Part shown: positions 1 through 8,300 of the stretch, piece after piece
Position numbering within the stretch: the stretch's first letter is position 1
Layout of the letters: each line of letters starts with the position of its first letter
NCBI GenBank assembly: GCA_022867105.1
Contig: JALHVH010000460.1
Coordinates: 1 to 8,950, forward strand
Origin: Candidatus Aminicenantota bacterium
GTDB lineage: Bacteria; Acidobacteriota; Aminicenantia; Aminicenantales; Saccharicenantaceae
Length of the DNA stretch: 8,950 nt
Reading direction: 5' to 3'
The notes under the pieces: model-generated
Seen by the model: the letters and a program-made list of their open reading frames with translations, nothing else
Told to the model about the DNA's origin: nothing
The model's database searches: none
Translations under genes and position numbers: made by a program

Positions 1-1736
1 ATCTCGGACCTTTCCGGTTTCAAGCTCCAGGCTTCGGCCAGCCTCTCTGCGGCTTCCTTGAACGAACCCGCGTTCATGAGCTCCAGGCCCGTCGCGTAAA
101 GATAATCCGCCCGCTCGAAGCTTTTCGTAACATTGGCGACGATCATGGGCCTGGGGACGGAAGGAAGCGCGGAGAGTTCGAAGTCCCCGGACTTCGAGTC
201 CAGTTCTTTTCCGGCCGCGTCCAGGAGCGAGACCTTAACCTTATAATAGCCGGGCGCGAAGGTCTTAAGAGGCTGTTCCTCCGCGAAAAAGGCCCCGGGA
301 GAATATTCGCCAAGCCGTTTCTCGGAAGACGTGAATTCCTTGTCCTCCTTGAAGAATAAGAACCTGGCCCGGCCGCCGGTCCGGAGTGCCTCCGTCAGGC
401 CGAGGACCTGGAAGATGATATGAAGGGTGTCCTGGGAAGCGAAAGTCTTCCTGGACGAAGAAAGGATCTGGGAACCTCCGAGCGCGAAGGGGCCCCTTTC
501 TCCCGCCGGAGAGGTCCGCTCCATCCCGTAAGCCAGCTCGAGGGGGCCCAACGCCGGCGCCGAAAGATCTCCGGGAATGACGATTTTCGCCGCAAAGCTC
601 GAGAACTCCCGGGAGGCCGTGTTCTTGAGGAGCAGGTCGAACGCGTAGCGGCCGGCGATGAGAGGGAACACGTCCTGGAGGGAGAACGTCCTGGCCGAGG
701 GCCCCTTCCCCCGGACCTCGTTCTTGTCGAAAGAGAACGGGAACGCTTTATCGAACTGGAGGACCGTCTTCCCCTCCGGGTCCGTGACGCGGCCGGTAAG
801 CTCAAAACGGACCGCATACCGGTCTCCCGCTTCTTCGACGGAGATCTTTCCGGGCTCGATCGAATAGTGGACCTCGAAGAAGCCCGATGGATCGCAGGCG
901 ACCCAGACCTGGCCGTCGCTATCGATGTAGTTGGCCGTGTACTCGACATCGACGAAGTCCTTGTATTTAAGGATGGCATCGGCGTAGGAATCCTTGACCA
1001 TCTTCCGGGGCAGGGCATAGATGTTGCTGATCAGAGTGTTCGAGGCCAGGGACAAGCTCCCGGGATTCACCCTCTCCCCGGGGATGAGGCTGAGCGTCTG
1101 GCGGGCCAGGTTGGGTTCGAGCTTTCTGAGCTCCTCATAAGCCGTCCGATCGTCATAAGCCGTCCGATCGCCCGCGTAATCCCCCATGACATCGGCGATG
1201 AGAGCCTTGGGTCCGTGCTGGGTGGGGGAATAAAGGATGTAGTCGCCGATCCCGTTCTCCTTGAAGAAGACGACGTTGAAGGCGGGGGGAAGCCCCGTAG
1301 CCGTGTCCGGCTGGTAGAACCAGATCTCGGCGGGGAAGACGTTCTGAACGTTGCTGTATTGCTCGATGCTCTTGGGTTCGCCCAGGATGATGTAGATCCT
1401 CCCCCTGTCGGTCCTCCAGCCGGGAAGCGGCGTGCTCCTGCCGTAGATCTTGTTCGCATACTGGATGCGCCTGTAGTGTTCCTCCCGGAACTCGTTGACC
1501 GGGGTCCCGGGCGTCGGGTCCCTCTGCTTCCAGAAGGCCTCGATGAAGATCTCTCTCTCCTTTTCGGTCTGGAGCTTGAGAAAGACTTCCCTTTCCTTGG
1601 GCGTGATGATATAGACGACCTCTTCGTCGAGCCATTTCTTGAATCGCTCGGGAAGGCCGATCACGGCTTTGCCCTGACCATAGAGCGGGACCAGGAAGGA
1701 ACATAGGACGACCACGGCAATGAATCTTATCTTCAT
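1..1736 (-). CDS. GWxTD-domain secreted protein, 3' end cut by the window edge
   Basis: Translating the minus strand from ATG at 1736 gives 578 open codons to the window edge, so the stop is missing. A GAGG Shine-Dalgarno lies 6 nt before the ATG (1743-1746). Residues 1-20 are a Sec signal peptide (MKIRF, hydrophobic run, LYGQG), so the protein is probably periplasmic or envelope-bound. Residues 68-79 (FWKQRDPTPGTP), the NEF that follows, and GWRTDRGRIYIILGEP at 106-121 are the hallmark of the GWxTD domain, a family without known biochemical function that is common in Acidobacteriota and related phyla. The middle looks beta-rich (several Ig-like strands with VxFELTGRV-type patterns). Residues 543-576 form a TPR with G8, A20, A27 and P32 in place (ATGLELMNAGSFKEAAERLA), and more repeats may follow past the edge. 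An exact 18-bp tandem repeat lies within the gene. It is separated from the upstream receptor gene by a terminator. The family call is firm; the function is unknown. Confidence 0.93.
   Translation of the reverse strand, partial: MKIRFIAVVVLCSFLVPLYGQGKAVIGLPERFKKWLDEEVVYIITPKEREVFLKLQTEKEREIFIEAFWKQRDPTPGTPVNEFREEHYRRIQYANKIYGRSTPLPGWRTDRGRIYIILGEPKSIEQYSNVQNVFPAEIWFYQPDTATGLPPAFNVVFFKENGIGDYILYSPTQHGPKALIADVMGDYAGDRTAYDDRTAYEELRKLEPNLARQTLSLIPGERVNPGSLSLASNTLISNIYALPRKMVKDSYADAILKYKDFVDVEYTANYIDSDGQVWVACDPSGFFEVHYSIEPGKISVEEAGDRYAVRFELTGRVTDPEGKTVLQFDKAFPFSFDKNEVRGKGPSARTFSLQDVFPLIAGRYAFDLLLKNTASREFSSFAAKIVIPGDLSAPALGPLELAYGMERTSPAGERGPFALGGSQILSSSRKTFASQDTLHIIFQVLGLTEALRTGGRARFLFFKEDKEFTSSEKRLGEYSPGAFFAEEQPLKTFAPGYYKVKVSLLDAAGKELDSKSGDFELSALPSVPRPMIVANVTKSFERADYLYATGLELMNAGSFKEAAERLAEAWSLKPERSE
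1135..1170 (-). repeat. Two exact tandem copies of an 18-bp unit inside the GWxTD gene
   Basis: The unit tcataagccgtccgatcg occurs at 1135-1152 and again at 1153-1170 without a mismatch. It keeps the reading frame and duplicates six residues, giving DRTAYDDRTAYE around residues 189-201. The exact identity suggests a recent slippage duplication. Confidence 0.95.
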
Positions 1737-1754
1737 GTTCGACCTCAGACGACT

Positions 1755-1783
1755 ACTTTAGACCATTTCCCGGGTTTCTTCAA
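1755..1783 (-). promoter_or_regulatory. Weak candidate promoter for the GWxTD gene
   Basis: On the minus strand TTGAAG (1778-1783) and TAAAGT (1755-1760) stand 17 nt apart, each matching four of six sigma70 consensus bases. The predicted start would leave only about 12 nt before the ATG. The case rests mainly on need: a terminator lies upstream, so this gene should have its own promoter in 1737-1851. Chance occurrence is quite possible. Confidence 0.2.
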
Positions 1784-1794
1784 CAAAACCAGGG
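1769..1794 (-). other. Inverted repeat in the gap before the GWxTD gene
   Basis: On the minus strand the arms CCCTGGTTT and AAACCCGGG pair at 8 of 9 positions around an 8-nt loop. There is no T-tract after it, so it is not a typical terminator. It overlaps the weak candidate -35 box. It could be an operator-like dyad or part of a leader, but only one copy is visible. Confidence 0.35.
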
Positions 1795-1851
1795 TCATCC
1801 AAAATCGCCGACAGGATTCTTTCTTTTCATGCAAAGCAAACCATCGCCCAT

Positions 1852-1887
1852 AAAAAAAGCCTGGAGGGCGGCGCCCTCCAGGCTTTT
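1852..1887 (-). terminator. Intrinsic terminator of the 1904-5047 receptor gene
   Basis: An 11-bp perfect stem (GCCTGGAGGGC at 1873-1883 read on the minus strand, pairing with 1859-1869) has a 3-nt loop. It is followed on the minus strand by seven T (1852-1858) and preceded by four A. It begins 16 nt after the TAA stop of the receptor gene, the normal place for a Rho-independent terminator. Its strength argues against read-through into the GWxTD gene. Confidence 0.93.
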
Positions 1888-1903
1888 GAACTCGTGGAAC
1901 GGC

Positions 1904-4900
1904 TTAGAACTGGAACATAAAGTTCAATCTGAATGTGCGCGCGGCTGTGATCCCCGTGATCCGGCCCCACTGCCCGGAATATTCGGAATTGGTCACGTTG
2001 GCCGTGTTGAAAACGTTGAAGACATCGAGAACGACATGAAGCGCGCCGTATTTGCTGATCTTGAACGCTTTCTCAACCCTTAAGTCAAGAATGCTGAGTG
2101 CCGGCAAGTATACGGGGTCTTTGTCTGAGACGATCCGATTAAGGCCGCCGGGAGTAATAATCGAACCCGCAGGACCACCCCACTGGGTGTGGACGGGATA
2201 GGACTCCAGTTTCCAGATGGGACGGCCTGTGTGCATCCGGAAGCGGGCTCCCAAGTCCAAATCGATGACGGGGACCGTGTAGGATCCGGAAACCTTAAAC
2301 TCGAACTTGGGAACGAACGGAAGCGGACCGTCCATGTTGTTGATGGTGTAGTTCAAATTGCCCATCCAGGTGTCGTCCGTGATCATCGGGCCCATCATGT
2401 TGTCGTTTTGCCGCATCGTCCGTTGGGCCGTGCCGTTGGACGTGGAAAAGACCAGGGAAGCCGTTCCCTGCCAGCGATTGGAATATTTCTTGTTGAAGAC
2501 AAATTGCAGGGCCTGATAGGTCCGTTGTGGCTTCTTGCCGTCGTATGTCGCCATGTTCTGCACGCGAAAAGTGCCGTTGGTATTGATCCAAGCGACATCG
2601 GAGTCCGTGACGGCGCCGTCACCGTTGTAGTCCTTCAAGACGACGCTATAGAGCTGGACCGTCTGTCCCGATTCTGTCACGAAGGGAATCCTCTCATACT
2701 CCCACTCCTCCCCCGTGACTTCGTTAATGGGAACATTGACGAACAAGTTGGCCGAATGCTTGTAAATATACGTGGCGCCAACGGAGAAATCCTTGATGAG
2801 TTCGCGCTCCAGGTTCACCGAGAATTGGTCCGTTTGCATGTCCTTGACATTGTCAGCGACGTTGAGTGTCCAGGACCCATCGTCCTGACTCGTCCTCTCG
2901 TAAATGGGAGGCGTGCCATAAATATTTCTGACAGCCTCTTGCAGCTCGTTAATGCCGTTCACGCCGTATATGTCTATATAGTTATCGTGGTTCGCGTCGG
3001 CGATATCCCAGGGTATCATGAAAATCTGATAGGCTAAGTTCGTGAGTGGCATATCCGGGCCGAACCTCCTGAGGAACTCCACGGCGAGCGGCATGTAAAA
3101 GCGGCCGTAACTCGCCCGAACGACGGTCTTCCCGTCCCCGGTCAACTGGTAAGTGGCCCCGAGGCGCGGAGATAAGGTCTTGAAATCGAAGATGTTGGCG
3201 GATTCGGCTCGGTCGCGGAGGACAGGAGGCGGACCGTTGATCTCAGAGGGCTTGGTGACAAATTCATAAACCTTGCCCTTGCCGTACTTCGTCGTCATCC
3301 GGTCGTAACGGAGACCGAGGTTGAAGGTTAAACGTTTGGTGGGCGACCATTGGTCATCGATAAAAAATCCCATAGAGTCCGCCGTCCGCACGGTCAAGAA
3401 AGGATTGAGCTCGACACGGTTATTGTAAAAAAGAAGACCGTCTTGGATGGCATTGCCGTAGTACCAAGTCTGGGTCTTGAGATAGGGGATATAATATCCC
3501 TTCCCGGAGACATATCCCCACCAGCCTCCTAAAGGATAAGTAAAATTCGCATAGTTCTGGAAATAACCGCCCATCCAGTTGCCCCGGCCCTTTGTGTATT
3601 GGACACCGAACTTGATGTCATGCTCCCCCAGGAAATCCTCAGTGTAATACGACATGTCCGCCTGGAAGGTCTGACGGCTGGACTTCTGGGCCTCGACATA
3701 GGGGAAAGCGCCGGCGATACCGTATTGGGTATTCCACTTCCACCAGTTGATGTAACCGGGATGATCGGGGGCATCGTCCGGAACAAACGGCTGGTCGTCC
3801 GTCCAGAACCCCAGGTATTTTGCCGTGAAGATCATGTTGCCCGTGGGCAGCCACTGCCATTGGGCGGAAAGCGTGTGATTGATGCTGCCCACGCCGTAGG
3901 TCATCGAGGTGTCCCATTCCGGCTCTGAGCCCCAGCTCCAGCCGGTCCCTTTGTTGTTCTCATAATGATAGGACACCCAGGCCCTGTTGTCCCTGAAAGG
4001 CTCGCCGGAGATCTTGAGGTCCGCGTAGCGGCCCCAGGATTGATTGAGCAAGCTCCAATTCACGCCCAGCGAATCCGCGCGCATGTAGTCGAAAGCGCCG
4101 AAGAACCAGATCTTGTCCTTGATGATCGGCCCGCCCAAGGTAAAGTTTCCTTCCCAGTCTTTTTTCGTCGTGCCGAAGAGCACGTCCCCCGGCTTGGTGA
4201 AAAGCCAATCGCTGCCCTCGATGAAACCGTCCGGGGGCTGGTTGCTCTTGAAAAACTCCCCTCTGAGCTGCGTATAGTAAGCCGCATTGCCGTGGAAGGC
4301 ATTGCTCCCGGACTTGGTCAGAACATCGATCGCCGCTCCTGAGAAGCTACCGTATTCCGCCTTGGAGCCGAGGGCGATGACCCTGACTTCCTCAACGGCA
4401 TTGTAATTGACGTTGACCAGGGACCCGAAGGCCGCGCCGCGAGGATTCGTGGTGTTGACCCCGTTCACCAGAAATACGTTCTCCATGCTGGAGCCGCCAT
4501 AAGCCGTCGGGCTCGGCAGCCATGATCCCGAGCTCCCTACGTCGAACATCCCCGGCGTCGTCAGGGACAGGTCATAGAACGCATCACGGCTGGTCGGCAG
4601 CTTGTCGAGCATCTGCCGATCGAGCTTGGAGTCGACCGACGAGGTCTTGGCGTCGATGATGGGGCTCGCGGCGGTGACCGTCACCGTTTCTTCAATGGCG
4701 CCCAGCGGCATGGTCAGGTCGACGTTCAAAGATTGGCCGATCGAAATGGAGATGTTCTCCTGGACCACGGTCTTGAAATTGGGCATGGAGGCCGTGATCT
4801 TATACTTTCCCACCGGCAGGTCAAGGAAAACATATGTTCCCTTCGCCGTCGTCAGGACGGAGCGCTTGCCCGAGATCAGGGAAGCGCTCGAGACCTCGAC

Positions 4901-5047
4901 GGACACCCCCGGGAGCGGTTCGCCTGTTTCGTCCACGATCGCGCCGGTCAATTTCCCTCTGGAAATGGACTGGGCCTGGACCATCGTCACGCCGACAAGG
5001 GCCATGAGAAGCCAGCTCATAAACAGGAATCGTTTCGTTCTTAGCAT
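1904..5047 (-). CDS. TonB-dependent receptor-like outer-membrane protein with CarboxypepD_reg-like domain (paralog 1)
   Basis: The product is a 1047-aa outer-membrane beta-barrel expected to import a substrate with energy from TonB. Residues 1-25 are a Sec signal peptide ending VQA before QS. Residues 31-116 are a CarboxypepD_reg-like domain (GAIVDETGEPLPGVSVEV, then KGTYVFLDLPVGKYKI). EETVTVTAASP (119-129) resembles a TonB box. The plug domain spans about 130-250, with LPTSRDAFYDL, VFLVNGVNTTNPRGAA and a KAEYGSFSGAAIDV segment. The rest is the barrel, with aromatic-rich loops at about 490-532, an EF-hand-like loop DYNGDGAVTDSD at 806-817, a degenerate one at 684-695, and a C-terminal Phe that fits Bam recognition. 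The start at 5047 is chosen because AGGAGG lies 8 nt upstream. An in-frame ATG at 5191 would add 48 residues, but it lies in the leader, and the same frame in the sister gene holds a stop. No SusD partner is present. Substrate unknown. Confidence 0.95.
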   Translation of the reverse strand: MLRTKRFLFMSWLLMALVGVTMVQAQSISRGKLTGAIVDETGEPLPGVSVEVSSASLISGKRSVLTTAKGTYVFLDLPVGKYKITASMPNFKTVVQENISISIGQSLNVDLTMPLGAIEETVTVTAASPIIDAKTSSVDSKLDRQMLDKLPTSRDAFYDLSLTTPGMFDVGSSGSWLPSPTAYGGSSMENVFLVNGVNTTNPRGAAFGSLVNVNYNAVEEVRVIALGSKAEYGSFSGAAIDVLTKSGSNAFHGNAAYYTQLRGEFFKSNQPPDGFIEGSDWLFTKPGDVLFGTTKKDWEGNFTLGGPIIKDKIWFFGAFDYMRADSLGVNWSLLNQSWGRYADLKISGEPFRDNRAWVSYHYENNKGTGWSWGSEPEWDTSMTYGVGSINHTLSAQWQWLPTGNMIFTAKYLGFWTDDQPFVPDDAPDHPGYINWWKWNTQYGIAGAFPYVEAQKSSRQTFQADMSYYTEDFLGEHDIKFGVQYTKGRGNWMGGYFQNYANFTYPLGGWWGYVSGKGYYIPYLKTQTWYYGNAIQDGLLFYNNRVELNPFLTVRTADSMGFFIDDQWSPTKRLTFNLGLRYDRMTTKYGKGKVYEFVTKPSEINGPPPVLRDRAESANIFDFKTLSPRLGATYQLTGDGKTVVRASYGRFYMPLAVEFLRRFGPDMPLTNLAYQIFMIPWDIADANHDNYIDIYGVNGINELQEAVRNIYGTPPIYERTSQDDGSWTLNVADNVKDMQTDQFSVNLERELIKDFSVGATYIYKHSANLFVNVPINEVTGEEWEYERIPFVTESGQTVQLYSVVLKDYNGDGAVTDSDVAWINTNGTFRVQNMATYDGKKPQRTYQALQFVFNKKYSNRWQGTASLVFSTSNGTAQRTMRQNDNMMGPMITDDTWMGNLNYTINNMDGPLPFVPKFEFKVSGSYTVPVIDLDLGARFRMHTGRPIWKLESYPVHTQWGGPAGSIITPGGLNRIVSDKDPVYLPALSILDLRVEKAFKISKYGALHVVLDVFNVFNTANVTNSEYSGQWGRITGITAARTFRLNFMFQF

Positions 5048-5217
5048 GTTATGTTCCTCCTGATTTTCCTGTTCTTCCTTAAAACAACCCTGTTTCTCCC
5101 GGGCGTCCCGGCAGAAACCCCCCTTAGCCTGATCCGATATCAATGCTTCCCCTCGATTCCACCTCCCAATCCATGCTCGTTGAATTGACATGCGCCGACT
5201 TCTTTCCCACGGAAACT
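5048..5217 (-). promoter_or_regulatory. Conserved 170-nt leader with stem-loop, upstream of paralog 1
   Basis: The 170 nt between the -10 box and the ATG align without any gap to 8529-8698. By hand count 135 of 170 bases match, 106 of 123 in the part nearest the gene. The core stem-loop is 5092-5118: on the minus strand GTTTCTGCCGGG pairs with CCCGGGAGAAAC around an ACG loop, with one G-G mismatch in 12 pairs. It is followed directly by AGGGTTGTTTTAA (5079-5091), identical in both leaders. A further conserved stretch, GGAGGTGGAATCGAG (5152-5166), looks like a strong Shine-Dalgarno but has no conserved ORF behind it. Conservation with structure suggests an RNA-level role such as attenuation, mRNA stability or translation control. 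Recent duplication alone could also explain the similarity. Confidence 0.65.
5056..5061 (-). promoter_or_regulatory. Ribosome binding site that fixes the start at 5047
   Basis: AGGAGG on the minus strand sits 8 nt before ATG 5047. The same motif at the same spacing precedes the sister gene at 8528. This supports the 1047-aa product over the longer open frame. Confidence 0.92.
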
Positions 5218-5244
5218 AATATATCTAATTCAAAATTTTGTCAA
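5218..5244 (-). promoter_or_regulatory. Sigma70-like promoter of paralog 1
   Basis: On the minus strand a perfect -35 box TTGACA (5239-5244) is followed after 15 nt by TATATT (5218-5223), five of six to consensus. The sister gene has the same arrangement at the same distance from its ATG, which strengthens the call. The 15-nt spacer is shorter than the usual 17. Transcription would start near 5211, giving an mRNA leader of about 164 nt. Confidence 0.7.
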
Positions 5245-5278
5245 GAGCGGAATCGTCGTTCACCGAACGCAAGAGAAC

Positions 5279-5313
5279 AAAAAAAGGGAGAGTGCCCGGC
5301 ACTCTCCCTTTTT
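5279..5313 (-). terminator. Intrinsic terminator of the 5328-8528 receptor gene
   Basis: A perfect 10-bp stem (GGGAGAGTGC, arms 5286-5295 and 5299-5308) with loop 5296-5298 is flanked by five T/A pairs and ends on the minus strand in a run of seven T (5279-5285). It starts 14 nt after the TAG stop. It separates the two receptor genes into single-gene units. The A-tract and T-tract on both sides could also let it work from the other strand, but no plus-strand gene is seen. Confidence 0.95.
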
Positions 5314-5327
5314 CGGTGTATCTTCGC

Positions 5328-8300
5328 CTAGAACGCGTACATGATTCCCAACCGGAAGTATCGGGGCGAAACCAAGCCCACGACACGGCCGACGTTCCTG
5401 GCCAGAACGCCCGCGAATTCCACTCTCTTGCACATGGCGTTGGTCACATCTTTGGTATTCAAGACGTTGAAGCCGTCGAGCATGATGTGCAGTTTGCCCC
5501 TGCCGAGATTGAAGGCTTTTTCAAGGCGCAGGTCAAGGATCTTCTGGACGGGCAGGTAAAGCGGTTTGGTGGGGTCCTGGGCCACCATCTGGCCCGCCAT
5601 CCCCCCACTGGATTCGAGGATCACCCAATGGGCTTTCTGTTCGTCCGTGGCATCCGCAAAGTTCCACTGGTCGAGCGGCCGGACATCCGCCAGGACCCAG
5701 ACCGGCCGGCCGGTGTGGAAGCGGAACCGGAGGCCCAGGTCGACCTCGATCTTGGGGATGGTGTAGTTGCCCCCGACCTTGAATTCAAAGCGCGGGGTAA
5801 AGGGCAGGGGACCTTCCATGTTGTTGACGGTCTGGTTCATCCCGGCCAGCCAGGCGTCGCTCCAGATGTTCATGCCTTCCATGTTGTAGTCCTGGTCCTG
5901 GCGCTTGTTGCGGCCCGCCATGCCGGAGGAGTGGTTATAGAGCAGGGAGCCCATCAACTGCCAGCGGTCGGAGTAGCGCTTCGTGAATGTCATCTGCAGG
6001 CCTTGGAAGAGGCGCTGGGCTTTCTTGCCGTCCATGTCGGGCATATTGCGCCACTCAAAGTCCGAGTTGTCTCCCATCCACTGGATATCGTCACCGTCGA
6101 TGACGCCGTTGCCGTCGTAATCCTTCAGGACGATGCTGTAGAGCAATACTTCCTGGCCGTTTATGGTCTGGGTCTTGCGCTCGTACTCCCAGGGCTCCTG
6201 GGTCACTTGATTCAGGGGCCATTGGACGATCATATTCTTGGTGTTGCGGTGGATATAGGTGAGCGCAATGGAGAAATCCTTGAAGATCTCGCGCTCCAGG
6301 CTGATCGTGTACTGGTCGGTATACTGGTTTTTCATGCCGGGGTGGATCTTCAGGCCCCAGGAAGGATCGCGGCTCCGGAAGACGTTGGTGAAATCACCGC
6401 TGTTTATGGGATCCAATCCCGCTATCCTCCGCGTGGCTTCGGCGATGTCGTCACCGAAAAGGACGCCGTCGCCGTTCTGGTCAAGCCCCTCGAAGGGGAT
6501 AAAATAGAATAGTGTTTCGCCATAGCTTCGATCTTGATCAGGGCCGCCGGACCCGAAGCTTTCGACACCGAGCGGAGTGTAATACCGTCCGAAACTGGCG
6601 CGCAGGGCGGTCTTCTGGTCATTGGTCAATTGGTAGGTCAGGCCGACGCGCGGGGACCAGTTCTTGAAGTCGAAAAGGTTGTCCGAACCGATGCGGTCGC
6701 GGACGAACTTGAGGGGATCGCGGAAGCCTTGGGGAGTCGCCGGCTGCTCGTACATGGCTCCCGGGCCGAATTTGGCGGTCATCATGTCGTAGCGCAGGCC
6801 CAGGTTGAAGGTCAGCCGTTTTCCCAGGGTCCACTGATCATCGAAAAAGAAGCCGAGGGCGTCGGCCTGGCGGACCGTGAGACGGGGCTTTGAGTAACCC
6901 CGGTCGACATACATAATCAGGCCCGTGTCGCCGTACCAGCTTTCCATGTACTGTTGCACATAGGTCCAGCGGTACGGGTAGGCGGTATTGTAATATCCGA
7001 AAAAGCCAAGGTCTTCTCCGGTCTCCGGATTCGTAAGGTTTTTCCCGAAGAAATCCCCCCCGGTGCCTTTGAGGCGGCCGCGGGTGTATTGCACGCCGAA
7101 CTTGATGTCATGCTCGCCCAGGAAGTTCTCGGTATAGTGTGACACGTCGGCCTGGATGGTTGTGCGGCTGGTCTTTTCGTGGTTCCAGCCCATGAACGCG
7201 CCGCCGACGCCCATGTCGAAGGGAATGGCTTTCCACCAATTGATGTATCCGGGGTGGTCGGGAGCGGTGTCGGGCAGGTCGGATCGACTATTGACCAAGA
7301 AACCCAGGAACTTCAGCGAAAGGCCGGTGGCGGAGCTGGGGAACCATTGCCACTGAGAGGAGATGGACTGGCTCTGGGTATAGTTGTCGTAGGCCATGGA
7401 GGGGTCCCAATTCAAAGAACCGTCGGTCCCGCCCCCCGAGAAGTTGTTCTCGTAGTGATAGGACACCCAGGCATAGTGGTTTTTCATGGGCGCGCCGGTG
7501 ATCTTGATATCGGCATACCGGCCGATAAACTTATTGATCGGGCCCCAATTGAGTTCTTTGTCTCGCTTGTCCATGATGTTGCCGGCCGCAAAGAACCACA
7601 GCTTCTTGGAAATGAAGGGGCCGCCCACGGTCAGGTCGAGTTCCAGACTCGATTTAGGATAGGATCGATAATCGTCTCCCGGCTCGAGAAACAGCCAATC
7701 TCGGCCCAACTTGCCTTCGTCGGGACGTCCGGCCTTCGGGGTGCCCAGCTGGCTGTAGAGGCTCAGAGAGCCCCGCAGTTCGTTGGTGCCGGACTTGGTG
7801 ATGACGTCGATGGCCGCGCCCGAGAAATTGCCGTATTCCGCCTTGCTGCCCAGAGAGATGATGCGGATCTCCTGGACGTTGTTGTAGTTGACGTTGATCA
7901 TGGAACCCCAGGCCGCGCCGCGGGGATTGGTCGTGTCGACACCGTTCACCAGAAAGATGTTTTCCTGCGTGGACCCCCCGTACGCCGTGGGACTCCCCAT
8001 GACGTTCTTGCCCACGTCGAACATGCCCGGCGTCGAGAGCGACAGGTCGTAGAACGAATCGCGGCTGGTCGGCAGTTTGTCCAGCATTTCCCTGTTGATC
8101 TTGGAGTCGATGGATGAGGTCTTGACATCGACCACCGGCGACGCGCCGATCACGGTCACCGTCTCCTCGATCGCCCCCATCGGCAGGGCCAGGTTGATCC
8201 CCACCGAGCTTCCCGCCGTCACGGCGATATTTTCCTGGACGACGGTCTTGAAACTGGATAAGGAGGCCGTGAGCCTATAGTTTCCGATCGGCAGATTGAG

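Noticed and set aside
420..1706. Long plus-strand open frame (428 codons) opposite the GWxTD gene
   Set aside because: It lies antisense to a gene with clear family motifs, its product is rich in Arg, Gly, Asp and Val without a recognisable domain, and it has no suitable RBS. It is a codon-bias shadow.
5048..5191. N-terminal extension of paralog 1 by 48 residues from ATG 5191
   Set aside because: The added residues are not signal-peptide-like and would bury the true signal peptide, the AGGAGG fits ATG 5047, and the equivalent frame in the paralog 2 leader contains a TAA.
5238..6512. Long plus-strand open frame (424 codons) opposite paralog 2
   Set aside because: It starts inside the terminator and promoter region and runs antisense to the receptor barrel. 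The product has no recognisable motifs and is shadow-like in composition.
7179..8117. Plus-strand open frame (312 codons) opposite the plug and early barrel of paralog 2
   Set aside because: Antisense to a highly conserved coding region, with no domain or RBS support.
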